Shown piece by piece: positions 33,816 through 48,610 of a stretch of DNA of 64,000 nt. The position numbers were made by a program, and so were the translations under genes. The notes beneath the pieces are model-generated. The model saw only the letters and a list, made by a program, of their open reading frames with translations. It did no database searches and had not been told where the DNA came from. This stretch comes from Telmatactis stephensoni (Eukaryota; Cnidaria; Anthozoa; Actiniaria; Isophelliidae): contig JALIZF010001867.1 in assembly GCA_029948255.1 (NCBI GenBank), positions 372,001 through 436,000 on the forward strand, in the 5' to 3' direction. Position 1 is the stretch's first letter; every line of letters starts with the position of its first letter.

Positions 33816-35528
33816 TTGGTCAATAAGAAACTGCGCGCGATTATATATTTCAAACAATACTATGGTGAGCGCGCGCGCTCGTGTGTTTAACATTACTTTG
33901 TATGTGTTCTTGTATATACTAATGTAAATACATATTATATATCTGCATGTGTAGTGGTATAGCACTTACCTCTTAAGATCATGTTGTTCTTTAGCATTAC
34001 TTACTACTGTTTTACTAGGGTAGTATTTCACGCGACTAAAGTTTTGATATACAAAGTTCCTCCCCTAACGACAAATTCAAGTACAAATTTCACCTGAAAA
34101 AAAGACTGATTTTTGTGTGTTTTGTAAATATTTTAATAGAAAAATAGACCATGAATAGAAAAGGGAGTTGTTTTAATACGATTTAATGTAGGCTGGCTGG
34201 CCGTGTGTGCATCTTGCCGACTCGAGTACCGGAAAATATTTGAAGCAATTTATAATGAACGATATAAATGTTCGCTCAAATTAAACAAATAAAAATTCAT
34301 GTGGCCTTATCAGTTTTATGAATGTCTTTTTATGAAAAAAATTCATTATTTTGATTACGATATCACGAGATTCACTTTGACTGCCGCAAATGCTTTCCGC
34401 TCTTTCACCGCCCATTTAAAAGGCAAAACAAATTACAATAAAAAGCATTAAAGCCTTGAAAATAAAGATTTTAACGCGAGAGTCTTCGTACTTCAACATG
34501 CTTCAATATCGAGAACTTTGCCTTCAAAAGAATAAACGGTGAATCTAAAATGAGATAATATCAAATATAGTGGGAGTATTTTTTTTAATACTGATGATAA
34601 TCCTTACGCTCAGTCGTTACATATACATGAGAATATATATTCTAAGCAGTTGTTCGCAAATCAATGTTATTACTAATTCATATGCACTTTGGAAAATTAA
34701 AGGATGCTTACAAAATAACTTTTGTTTCTTGTTCAATCCCAAGAAAACTAATTTTTAAGGCGTAATGGTTTCTTGAGACAGCGCGTCGTTCGGTCGCGCT
34801 AACGCACTTTAGAATTTAAAATACTTCACCAAAATAACTGTTCTTTTCATTAACTTATTATCTACACTTTCGAAGTTACACGCAGAAAATGAGTTGATGC
34901 ATGGATGTGACCTGATTTAATGAGCAAAATCTCTGGCTTTTGTTTGATCAGCAAGAAATGCATAGAACGTTTATATTCAGTACAAATTTCCCCCCAGTCG
35001 ACGGTGTAGATACGGAAATTACTATATATGGAAAGAATACATTTCGCGCGCTCTGATTGGCTGATTTGTAAAATGGACGTAAGGGTGGAATTAGTACGCG
35101 TTTGGAAGAAAATCACTTGATGAATGTATATAATTATTGTTCTTATAAAAAAATTGTTATTGCACTGACTCTAGTCTTTAACTTCTTCATAAAATGAACC
35201 GTCTGATCACAAAAAATAATTGACTAAATGTACTAGCTTATATTGAATATTTGCCTGCTAGAGAAACAAACAACAGCAATTTCAAAGCCATGAAAATGTA
35301 TAGTAGGATAATTTTAGCGTATTTTGACAAAAATATGCTACACAAACCGAACTGATAAACATCATAATGGTTATCTCCTGTTCTTTTCTAATTAACTTAA
35401 AAACATCAATCAACAGAAAGTGAAATTGACAGAAAACAAGTTAAGGAGTTGTGAACACTGGGGTTGGGCAAACAGAGAACTTCAGTGACATTCATATAGG
35501 AGAGTTTGTTTATTTACAATATTCATTT

Positions 35529-35751
35529 GGAGCGGAGAGGAACAGGCATTTCATCATCCTTCCTCCTCATTTTAATGCCATTTTTCTCCCTTCTCCCTAT
35601 TTTTTGGCCATTTCTCCTTCACTAAATCTCATAATTGTTTTCCTCCCTCCTCCCAAACCGAATTTTCTGCCTCTTTTCTCCCTCCTCCCTTACTTTTTTG
35701 GGGCTATTTCTCCCTCCTCCCTAAACCGTTCCTCTCCGCTAGCTCCGCTCC
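35529..35751. mobile_element. Pyrimidine-rich MITE with GGAGCGGAG ends
   Basis: GGAGCGGAGAGGAAC at the left is matched by GTTCCTCTCCGC and GCTCCGCTCC at the right. Between them are three or four loose repeats of TTTCTCCCTCCTCCC, each about 50-60 bp apart. It has no coding capacity. Confidence 0.6.
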
Positions 35752-37009
35752 ATTTATTTTCCCGGCTATATATACGTATAAACTATGAAGTAAAGAGACT
35801 CAATTCCGACTGAGAAAATCTGCGTCTAAACGTAGCAAGAATCATATAGCACCAGAACCGGTTCAGTTATTCCTCGCGACTTCGCAGAGTTTTGAATTTA
35901 AATTGATATATATAGCTATATCATAAACAGCTCACTCGATGTGGTCTATCGCGGATGAAGTCCGTCTCATGTCGAGAACTTTTTGATAAGATTGAGATCA
36001 GTTAAGTAGCAAATTGGTCATCCTAATATGTTCTCCTTCTCCAAGACTATACGTGGGTATATCATTTGATAAGTTATTTATCAACTCTTCCATCTTTGAT
36101 TTGAAATCGTGTCATTTCTCATCAGGAACTACCCTTCAGTTTTGGACTCAAATTTAATTATTTTTGTTTTCATAATGTTTCCGCTCAAGGCAACACGCTC
36201 ACTGTACAATTAGCAAAGATGGGTTCAACAGCTTAAGATTGGCTGCAGCTATATATGGTTGACGGTAAAATGCGTCATTCACTGGCAAATAAACTCACTA
36301 ATATTTTATGAGTACATTTTGTCATTAGAGTTGAGCTGCTTGCTAAAAAGGCTGCACAAAACAATCATTTTCAAACAGTGATTGAAAGCAAAGGATTGTT
36401 TCCTGATTTGTGGCAACGTAACTTGATTGCAATGACAAGAAGGAGGAAGAGGAAGGAAGAGGAGATGAACCATTGAGGCGCGATATTTATTACATTAAAC
36501 TGATAACGTGGCAGTACCAATATTACAACAAAATGCATCATTTGGCTTTGTGTATATCAAAATTTACAGCTAGTTTCAGATGTCATATGTCAGATTCAGA
36601 TCTCCGACTGTCAACGTTTTTTAATTCATTAACAGGTATATACACATATTTCTCCCCCAATCCAATAATTTGAATTTCCTATCGTTCAAATTTAAACTTC
36701 AATACCATATCAAAGTTTGAAAGTAAAAACGTCATATGCTCAATATTTTAGAGTTTTACGGTGCGCCAAGGGAAGATTAACGTTTGACAGCAGGTCCATT
36801 CAGAGGACAGGCTTTGTTATTTTGTCCTCCAAATCATTCGGTAGACCAACTAGCCTAAGGTATGGTTCATTCACTTTTCGGTCTGGCACCGGTGATGGTT
36901 ACTGGCCCGCGGGGTAGACCGAACGAGGCTGATATTTCTATACGCCCCACGTAAATCCATGCGACGATTCAGCAAGTTGTCTGGATTAATGGTCAACAAA
37001 TTTTCAAAG

Positions 37010-37496
37010 ACCATGCAAAATGGCCAAAATTAGACAAAATAAGCTAAAGCCCATGCAAAATCGTCAAGAATGGCCCAAGTGTACAAAATGCAAAAGCTAT
37101 AGTCCATGAAAAATCGTAAAGAACAACCCAAAAACGCAAAGGCTATAGCCCATACAAAATCGTCAAAATGGTCCAAAATGGACAAAATGCTGAGGTTATA
37201 GCCCATGCGCGCAAAATCGGTTATAGCACGATAAACTGATCGTCAAGAATGGCACAAAAGCACCATAAATTCAAGGCCTCTAGCCAAGGCCAGACAGCCC
37301 AAGCAAACTGATCGTGAAATGTGTCCCAAAATGGACAAAATACAAAGGCTATAGCCCAAGCAAGATGGTTAAAAATGGCCCGAAATTGACAAAGTGCAAA
37401 GGCCATAGCCCACGATAAAATCGTCAAAAATGGCCCAATATTGACAAAATGCAAAGGCTATTCAGGATAATGCAAAATCGTCAAAAATGGACCTAA
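37010..37496. repeat. Degenerate tandem repeat, unit about 54 bp
   Basis: About eight to nine diverged units share the sequence pattern GCCCATGCAAAATCGTCAA, then AATGGCCCAAA, GACAAAATGCAAAGG and CTATA. Units vary by insertion and substitution, so the array is old. A 77-codon open frame on the - strand is a by-product. Confidence 0.85.
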
Positions 37497-38045
37497 AAGG
37501 CTCTAAGATGATAAAACAAAAACGACTAGACACAAGTAGGATTTTATTCAAAATGACACGAGCAAAGAAGGCATATTTTTGTAGAACATAAAAAAACGGA
37601 GGGAGGCTTCTTGACTACAACCATGTGGTTGCAATCCGCTACTTTCGACGAGGCTGGATCTATTTAAACGAAAACACAAGCCTACAACTGCACTATTTTG
37701 CAATTACTCTACCTGATAAAATGCCTTCGCTTAGATTTTGTCTCATAACCATAAGTTAACTTATATCATTTATCTTCATTCGCAATTACAAATCAGTCTT
37801 CTCTTACTGTAGTCTCCTACGTAGAAATAGTTAGCTGTCACGCAAGAGTTAGGTCGTCACGCAACGCATTGCGTGACAACCTTAACGCGTGACAGCCTTA
37901 ACTGCCACTGCATAAGAGACTTCTCTTCTTGTGAAATACTACCTCTAAATTAGGTAGATTTGTCAGAATAGTGAAATCTACAGTAGAGTGAGTGTGTCAC
38001 GGACTTCGGTTTTCGTTCAAATATGGCCTTGTCGACTTTAAGGCG

Positions 38046-38270
38046 TGACGTCATAACATGGACGATCTCAGGGAACCAATGAATGTGCAGCAAAATATAG
38101 CTAGAGCTATGAATCATGTCAATTAGAAATGGAAGCTTTGAATTAAGTATAACAATGTGCAAATTCATAGTGACGTCGTCATTAAGAGAAACTTGACGTC
38201 ATAAGAGTAACAGTGCATAGCGGAAGTGACGTCATGTTTAAAGTGCCGTCATTTATATATTAGTGACATC
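38046..38270. promoter_or_regulatory. Cluster of CRE/ATF sites (TGACGTCA)
   Basis: Perfect TGACGTCA octamers occur at 38046, 38194 and 38227, with near matches TGACGTCG at 38171 and TGACATCA at 38263. A further perfect site is at 38705. No start codon or exon was found beside them, so they may be an enhancer, an undetected promoter or part of a repeat. Confidence 0.45.
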
Positions 38271-38491
38271 ACAATAATCCGAGTCCAGAGAGAATTTCAT
38301 CTGATTTTCAGTTCAATATATTGTATGCATTAGTAGTTCATGCCAATGGTTTATAATTGTACGTAAATAACTTACTGTAATCATCTTTATCGTGTCTAGA
38401 AGAAGCAGTTTGATTATCAACTTTGAACACTAGAAAATGCAAAGCTACAATCTATGTACATTAAATTTGGAATTGTTATTATTGCTACATA

Positions 38492-39010
38492 ACAGTGGAA
38501 CCCCAGCTAACGTGTACTTGTTCAGTTATCACGGCGCACGACACCATCGCAGACTTTGTTCTCCTGGTAAGCATAAATCTAATGGCTGGGTTTCATCCAT
38601 TCCTTCGGGAATCAAAAGACAATGAAGCGGTAGCCACGTTGGATGAACAAACAAGAGACCGTAATGAGAAATCTTTTGTTGAAGTTTGTCCAAGATGGCT
38701 GCCGTGACGTCACATGCAACCAAGGCGATATACATTTCATTTGTTTGGGACTAGTAACACGGGCAACCGGTTAATACGGACAACTGGTTTATACGGACAA
38801 CTGATTTATACGGACAACTGGTTTATACGGACAACTGGTTAATACGGGTAACCGGTTAATAAGGACAACTGGTTAATAAGGACAACTGGTTTATACGGAC
38901 AACTGGTTAATGCGGGCAACCGGTTAATACGGACAACTGGTTAATACGGACAACTGGTTTATACGGACAAATTTTCTTGTCCTGACCACATTAACGAGGT
39001 TCCACAGTAA
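38492..39010. mobile_element. Pogo/Tigger-like non-autonomous element
   Basis: The left end ACAGTGGAACCCCAGCTAAC and the right end, on the opposite strand, ACTGTGGAACCTCGTTAATG are inverted repeats of the CAGTGGAACC type known from pogo/Tigger elements. There is no transposase; the right half is filled by an 18-bp tandem repeat. Target-site duplication is unclear. Confidence 0.6.
38758..38968. repeat. 18-bp minisatellite inside the pogo-like element
   Basis: About twelve units of TTAATACGGACAACTGGT follow each other with changes such as TTTATACGG, GGGCAACCGG and AAGGACAACTGG. The unit resembles the element's own subterminal sequence (GTTAATAC-GGACAA), which suggests it grew from the end of the element. 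Confidence 0.95.
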
Positions 39011-39204
39011 TGGATCAATGATTGATCATATTTCTTACCATATGCGGTATTTTGTGATGCATTCGAAACGAATGAATATAATTGTCTATTTGTGGAGCTT
39101 GTCGTGCTCCGTTATTATGCAATGTCTTTCATTCATGACATCAGTGAAGCTATACTATACTACTCAATCTTTCTTGTCAAGCAGAAGATCATGAGAAATT
39201 GTTA

Positions 39205-39560
39205 CCATGATATAACCATGCTCGAGACCAACAGTATTGCACGGCTGAAACCATGATATCAATTATTCCCATGCTCTATACTATCATTATTGCAGTTAAA
39301 ACCATGCATGATACCAATCATTATCATGTTCTATACTATCAGTATTGCACAGTTAAAACCATGATACCAATCATTATCATGTTCTATACTATCAGTATTG
39401 CACAGTTAAAACCATGATACCAACCATTATCATGTTCTATACTATCAGTATTGCACAGTTAAAACCATGATACCAATCATTATCATGTTCTATACTATCA
39501 GTATTGCACGGCTGAAGCCATGATATCAATCATTACCAGGTATTATACTTTAAGTATTGC
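39205..39560. repeat. 53-bp tandem repeat, about 6-7 units
   Basis: Units contain ACCATGATACCAATCATTAT, then CATGTTCTATACTATCAG, then TATTGCACAGTTAAA. The central units, starting at 39358 and 39411, are almost identical at a spacing of 53 bp, while outer units diverge. Confidence 0.95.
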
Positions 39561-39892
39561 ACGGCTTCATTACTTCCAGTAGGAACTTGCTTGAAGACAT
39601 GCTATCGATCATCGCCCACTACTCTAAGAAACTGAATACATGACAATTACATGAGTACAAATGAAAGCATAAGAACAAACTGAAGGGAACTGACTGAGCA
39701 GCGGGCATATGTATGCGTGACAAGAGGAGAACGTCCACTTAATTTAGTATGGAAAAGTTATGACGTTGGGATTGGTCTTTTGGGAAGCGCTCAATGTTAT
39801 GTAATACATTCAATGCAAATCAGCCATCCCCTCCCTCCCTAGGGAGGTTTCGTTTCACTCAAAAGAAGAGAAAGAGACGGGTAAAGAAGAAC

Positions 39893-39970
39893 CCCGGGCC
39901 CAGTTATTTGAAAAACGATTACCATTGATCCATAAATAGAAAACCATTCGTTTTAACCCAGGGAAACCTA
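39893..39970. repeat. Fragment related to the GGGCCC-TTCGAA element
   Basis: CCGGGCCCAGTTATTTGAAA with nearby GTTTTAACCCAGGGAAACC resembles the ends of the element at 53493. Probably a decayed fragment. Confidence 0.35.
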
Positions 39971-40038
39971 ATCGGACAACCGAGTCCAGGTACATTCCAG
40001 GCGATGCAAATGAGGCTGCTTTGTTAATATCGCCACAC

Positions 40039-40324
40039 CAAGAGACCATAATACTAAGAGAGCGAAGCTCAGTATTGATGTCTGTGCCATCCGATGTTCG
40101 TGGCGGCTAAGGCTATTTTTAGTAACTTCGCCAGTCGCGCGCGCAAGGCCCTCAACCAATAGAATTTGATTTTTGACGTGCGCGCGGACGGGACAGTTTG
40201 AATTCTATTGTTTAAGAGCCTTGCGCGCGCGACTGGCGAAGTTACTAAAAATAGCCTTAGCCGCCACGAACATGGCACAGACATCAATATTGAGCTTCGC
40301 TCTCTTAGTATTATGGTCTCTTGG
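40039..40324. mobile_element. Fold-back element, about 286 bp
   Basis: Arms of about 125 bp are almost exact reverse complements: CCAAGAGACCATAATACTAA on the left, TTAGTATTATGGTCTCTTGG on the right. The arms also carry GCGCGCGA/TCGCGCGC runs near the centre; a short unpaired spacer lies around 40166-40195. Overlapping open frames here are mirror images of each other and not genes. Confidence 0.9.
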
Positions 40325-40395
40325 CCACACAGCGCTTTTTCAACATTCAAGCTAGTGCATGCACATATCTTACCGTTGTGTGATTCTTGGTTATT

Positions 40396-40660
40396 TTAGT
40401 CCCATTTGGGAGGTTTATATGTTACTTTAACCCCCATTGGTTTCTTTGCTTTCTTGCTGCCTCCCCCGGAACCACCGCCACCACCACCACTACCAGCGGA
40501 GCCAGATGAACCTCCACCAGTTCTGACGGTTTTCTTTGGGACGTCAGTGATTCTTGGGGTTGAAGGATCGATAAACTGAGGAATAAGTTGATCGGAACCA
40601 CTGTTGGATTTCTGTTCGTTAGGGTAAATTTTGTCGGGTACAAATTCGCCTTTCATTCGC
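40396..40660 (-). CDS. Mucin-like membrane protein, last exon (cytoplasmic tail)
   Basis: The final exon (88 codons to TAA) follows a TTCTTTAG acceptor and completes the split Arg codon of the membrane exon. It starts MKGEFVPDKIYP after two Arg residues, then has a Ser/Pro/Thr stretch, a glycine-serine run (about 20 residues, mostly G) and a basic end (KKAKKP) finishing PPKWD. The tail lacks any recognised signalling domain. The Gly-rich run is unusual for a cytoplasmic tail and may be flexible linker sequence. Confidence 0.75.
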
Positions 40661-40704
40661 CTAAAGAACCAGAAAATAGAATGGCATAGATAATTTTACG
40701 TAAC

Positions 40705-40800
40705 ACTATCATCATCATCAACATGCATCATGATCATCATCGTCATTGTCATCATCATCATAATCATCATCATCGTCATTGTCATCATCATCATCAATAT
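40705..40800. repeat. (ATC)n-type microsatellite
   Basis: ATCATCATC with interspersed CATGCATCATG and CGTCATTGTC units, about 95 bp, in intron 2 of the mucin-like gene. Confidence 0.9.
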
Positions 40801-41026
40801 CATATACAATATATCAGGAGATTTTTCTTGTCATTTTTTTTTTAATTTTATCTCATCTCATTCGTTACTATTTTTAGGACCACATAGCGTTGAAATCGTT
40901 ACCCTGTACCGAGAATGTACAAAAATTAAAGCCATTTGATTACCATTTCTCATTGTTTTTGTTTCTTTCTAATTAGTAACACAACGTGTATAGCAGGTGT
41001 CTAAATGATGGATAATAGACGAATAA

Positions 41027-41171
41027 TAGAGTGGTTTTCATAAACCCGTGAAATAAAAACTAATAGTTAATGTGTGATAGTCAAATGAGAACAAAAGAAA
41101 ACAATGCAATTAGGGTCCACTAATGTGTTTTAGTTTAGTATCTATTTCACGGGTTTATGGAAACCACTCTA
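41027..41171. mobile_element. MITE family A, copy 3 (141 bp, TA target site)
   Basis: 141 bp between TA dinucleotides in intron 2 of the mucin-like gene. Arms begin GAGTGGTTTTCATAAACCCG and, on the opposite strand, GAGTGGTTTCCATAAACCCG. The arms differ from copies 1 and 2 (ATCACACTTAATCCG) yet match each other, and total length is the same. Confidence 0.85.
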
Positions 41172-41347
41172 GATATTATAGTGTACTTGATTCTATTGAG
41201 TGTGATTTTACTTAACCCTTGAAATAGTTACAATATTACTAAACCTTATTTCCATTTGATTTCTTGTGAGTACCTATTATTGTTTTTTTGTTTCACTGGG
41301 TTAGATCACTTTACTCTCAAGATTAGTCAATATAATAAAACATTTTC

Positions 41348-41450
41348 CTAATTGAAATTGAAACGCACTCTGGTTAATGTTTTTTACTCTGTCGAGCTTT
41401 CGGTGTCCTACTACAACCTTCGTTAACTGGAGTACGTTTCAATTTCAATC
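41348..41450. repeat. Inverted-repeat element with hammerhead-like interior
   Basis: ATTGAAATTGAAACGCACTC at the left and GAGTACGTTTCAATTTCAAT at the right are inverted repeats. The - strand interior reads TTAACGAAGG, a weak stem, ACACCGAAAGCTCG, an arrangement reminiscent of CUGACGA-stem-GAAA but with the first motif changed. It lies about 65 bp downstream of the membrane-segment exon, inside intron 2 of the - strand gene. Confidence 0.5.
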
Positions 41451-41514
41451 CTTTCACATCCTGTTTGCGCATGTTCAGTAAAGCATTTTCCCTCTCAAAG
41501 AAACTGAAACGCAC

Positions 41515-41665
41515 CTTAGAAATTTTACTAGCATATAAATGATGATGATAGCCAGCACAACGAAGCCGCCAATTCCCGTGACTAACACGATTATAAATGT
41601 GCTCTTAGACATATTGGCGGTAGTATTACGCCCTTCTTGTCCGTCTACGTTGGGAGATCCCGCAC
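41515..41665 (-). CDS. Mucin-like membrane protein, transmembrane exon
   Basis: This 151-base exon is too short for an obvious open frame but is well bounded: acceptor TTTTATTATTTCAG, donor AAG|GTGCG. Incoming phase is 1 and outgoing phase 2, matching both neighbours. It encodes a short extracellular stem with an N-glycosylation site (NTT), then a single hydrophobic helix: IIVLVTGIGGFVVLAIIIIY, followed by MLVKFLR, whose positive charges mark the cytoplasmic side. This makes the gene product a type I membrane protein. Confidence 0.8.
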
Positions 41666-43633
41666 CTGAAATAATAAAACACTAGGATTAAACACTAGAC
41701 ATAAGCGCCGGTATACTATTAATTTAAACCCTCAAAAGCCGACATAATAGGACCTTACATATCGTGCGTGACAAGGGTATATCCTTAGCGATCGATCACG
41801 GTCAGTTTCTTTCTTTTTCTTGTTTTGATGATCAAATGTTTGTACAACAGTCCTCGTCACGCATGCTCAGTAAGGTCCCACATGGCATAAATTAATGATT
41901 TTCTCTATGTTGGGATAATTGATATAGTTTTTCGCAGCATGCTTTTTGAGTAGTCAGGTGAAAACTCAACTTGAAAAGATAATGATTTAAGAAATCCAGA
42001 ATGACGATAATTCGAGTAATTTTACATTTGGATAACACTAAGAATTTTAGATTTAAGACATGCGCAATTGAATGCGATGCTATTTTCTATCGATACAACA
42101 AATGTTTCGAGCTATGAATATATTAGAAATGCTAAAATATATCATATCTTCTGTTCGTTTATTGGCGTAATGCTGTTCAATGCCTTAATTACACAGCGTC
42201 TTCAGCACAGTTTGTAATTATGTACAAGAACAACTCATTTATTACCCCATGCATTCTAGACCACTTGGCAGTGTGGTTCATTTTATTCTAGAATTACTTT
42301 TAACTTAACATCGATGCAAAATATTTTCTACAAGGTTTCGTTTAAAATAAAAAAGCCGCCTAGACTCCTGTTTTTTGTATCTTGTTCCCAGTCTTCTTAC
42401 AAATGATATTTTCGCATGCCACAGGATGACCACAGAGAGACTGTGAGGTATTTCTGAGAGAAAGTGGTTTTACATTCCCTAATTCATCGCAGGTGGAAAT
42501 TAGAATAGACCCAAAGCCTTTCTTAATATTTCATAGCTTCGCCGTTTCAATGAAAAGAAAAATAATTTTTCTTAGCTTTTTCTAGATTCTTCTTTCATTT
42601 AGTCAAACTTGATCCTTGTGGTATTGATAAACATCTTATCATTTATCCGTTAGTTCTAGATATCGCCATTAGTTATAGACAACAGGACGAGCTAAAATGT
42701 CTGCAAAGCAGCTACATTTGATCGATTGATTTACTACTTTAGCACTGGAGGCTTGTTTCTATGGCAACTAGGATGTCAGTCATTCAAAGCGATAACTTAA
42801 GCAACGTGATTGGATATTACAGCCTTAGGATAATAATAACAGAATTTCATGAAAAAAAAATTAATCACGAATGTTGAGGTAAAAAGATTACAATCAAGAC
42901 AAAACCAATACTACTATTGCTAGAAGAACGAGTGCTAATTTGCGGTCGTTAAAATTCATTCATTTTTATTTATGATAATAAGCGAACGTTCTGATGACCA
43001 ACGGGAGAAAACTCAGTCGGCGTTACGGAAAACAGTTGCCTGATCTCACAGTTTTATATAAGAAAATCGGTATAAGGAATTATGCAAAAATGGACGTATG
43101 AAATGAAACAACATCGTTTGCTTGTCACTGAGTAGTCCAATTACTCTCCAGTAATATATTAAGCTTCGATACCAATTGGAGAGCGATTCGTCGGTTTTTT
43201 TTATGAATGAATTATTAAAGACAGTAAAATGTCAAGTACTTGACACCACATCCAGTAGTAATGAGAAAGAGAACATCAGGTCTTCATGATTGATTTGTTT
43301 TGGTGAATTTTTCATTTTTGGGGTGAGAACCTCGCCTCAACGCACGAGAAGGATCAAAACACTTTTCGATTCTAATCGAAATAAAATGATTCGTTTATCT
43401 TTGAAGAACAATCTCGGTAAAATTAAAATGCGCGTGGTTAGATGGTTATATTTGCTTTAAATGTCAATGAAAAGAAAAGAGGTTTCCGTGACGCATGATG
43501 TGCTAATGTGAGTGAGTTGATATCTATTAAGCAACCCTAATGTAGCTAATGAAAACTAAATACACAACAATAATCGATAGTCAGTAGTACAGTAGGGTAA
43601 TTAAAAACATTAAACCTGGTGGATACAGCTTAC
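41666..43633. other. 2.0-kb intron of the mucin-like gene
   Basis: AT-rich, no repeat or extra exon recognised. Confidence 0.5.
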
Positions 43634-45479
43634 TAGACACCAGCAGAGCACCTCCTGTGCAAGCCCACCAAGGGATTCTGACTTTCACCTCAATAAACAC
43701 AGCACCAAAAATGAGATAAACCGCTTCAGGATCGCCGTCGACTGAAGAATGTGGGTTAAGGGGGCTCACACAGGGCGCTGAACTGTTGTCATGGAGACGA
43801 CAAGAACCGGAAGGAACTTGAAGCCGCGAAGTGAGCTGTACAGAAAACCGGGTCACACCCTGTGTGTCCCCAGGCCCACCGGGTACCCGACATGTCCTAC
43901 CTGGTATGACGGTAGTCCCGTAGGAACTTGGAAAACCGGCTGTTGAAGGCACCATTCTGATTGCAATAGAGAAAGTTCTACTCCAGTTGGTCCACTGTTC
44001 GATAGACTCTATTGACATATTTAGTTTATTCTTAAAAAGGTGTCTTTTAGTGCGAACAAGTCTTGCTAATGTTACACCTTTAAGAGTTTGAGTCTCATTG
44101 GTTCCATCTACCGAGACATAAAACGCCGTGTAGAGTTTTTGATGGTGTCTAGGATGTTTTGCAATCTTAAATACTACCACATTAACACTGATAGGTTTTT
44201 GTATTCGAGGAGCAGCCATTGACGCTGGTTGTACGTTTCGCTTTGTATCTGGTTTAAGAGTATTACTTGGTATAATATCAGAACCATCCCAGGCTTTTAT
44301 AACCTGGATAGATGACTTTGTGCTACGACTTATGCCAGCATCGTTTGATCTTTTCTTCCTAGCTGTGCTGTCGAAGCATGGTGATCTAGAACACTGATCA
44401 TTTGTAATTTCACTGACAAGATTTCGTAAGGACGAAACTTTAGAGAGAAATTCCGCCATAGAGAGAGAACTGACCACGAGTGTGATGCCTTCATTCATAT
44501 CTTTAGGTTGTAGTAAATCAATACAGCACGTAACACCATTTACAGTATTGCTTTCGCAGTTCATACAAACACACTGTTGATGACTCCCTTTTCCTAACCG
44601 ACAAAAATGTGGTTGCGAGACTGTAGGATAAGGTGTAGGAGTAGGAGAAAGAGACTGCGTTCGCTGTGTATGTGATCTTGTCGCTTCAGGTTGCACTACT
44701 ACTGTTCTGGAACCAATACCTGAGGTTAAAAGCACACTAGTGTCAATATATGACGGGCTTGCCTCCGGATGAATCAAAGTTTCCCGCGCCACGACAACAG
44801 AACCTGTGGAATGAGATGAAATGGACGTTTTATTGGCAATATAAGGAGTGGGAGAAAGCGCCATGGTCTTAGTGCTTCTACTGGGCTCTGGAGAAGGCAA
44901 GAGAGTTGGAAAACCCGCAGATTTGCCATCAGTGCTACTAGCTTCCGGTGCCGGAGTTAAACGCCTAGTTTTCGTGTTCCAATGAGTTTTTTCGTTTGTC
45001 AAAAGTATATCTGACTCCGATGGCCTGGTGTTTGGAGATCCACCGATCGATTTTAATGGAGTCCCGCCATTTTGTGTAATGACTTTGCCAGGTTCAACTC
45101 TTCCAGAATTTGTCGAACCAGGGATCTGATTGGTATCAATTGTCCCGGCTTGTCCAGTGACAAAAATCTGTATGCTGCCCTTGTAGCCATGTGTTGCTTT
45201 GCTGGAGCTGTCAGTAGGTTTGCTCGTTTTCTTGGTCACTGGCGAAGACGTTCCGTCGCTCAAGCGAGGAGTTGAAAGTGGTTTGGTTGTTGGTTGCGTC
45301 TTCTGATGAGGATCGCCTGCTGTAGATGTTTGTAACAGAGGGATAACAGTGGATGAAGGCACTTCGTTTTCGTCCCCTGAAGGTTCACAAATGTCAACAC
45401 AAAGAAATATAAGGAGGACAACCACAAGCGCTTTGTGCAGCAAGTGATTCCTATGGAAGGGCAAAGCGAACTTGTGCAT
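43634..45479 (-). CDS. Mucin-like type I membrane protein, first exon (ectodomain)
   Basis: Exon 1 starts at ATG 45479, preceded in frame by a TAA 45 bases upstream. Residues about 1-33 form a signal peptide (KALVVVLLIFLCVDICEP). Residues about 35-290 are Ser/Thr/Pro-rich with many potential O-glycosylation sites. A Cys cluster follows (CRLGKGSHQQCVCMNCES, then VTCCIDLL). A polybasic RKKRS site near residue 375 could be cut by furin-like enzymes, and RTKR occurs later. The remaining ectodomain (VNVVVFKIAKHP and onward) resembles no family I know. The open frame continues to 43581, but TCTA|GTAAGC at 43634 is a strong donor in the right phase. The full protein has 753 residues. An adhesion or mucus-layer role is inference. 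Confidence 0.8.

Positions 45480-48610
<3,131 letters not shown>

Larger units (their letters stand above)
33126..40395. other. Repeat-rich gene-free region
   Basis: No protein-coding exon recognised over 7.2 kb. It contains a hammerhead-like motif (33785), an inverted-repeat element (35529), three tandem arrays (37010, 38758, 39205), a TGACGTCA cluster (38046), a pogo-like element (38492) and a fold-back element (40039). Confidence 0.5.

Noticed and set aside
38758..39560. CRISPR-like array
   Set aside because: Units follow each other without spacers, and the DNA is animal nuclear sequence.
40069..40399. Mirror-image frames near 40.2 kb
   Set aside because: By-products of the 286-bp palindrome.
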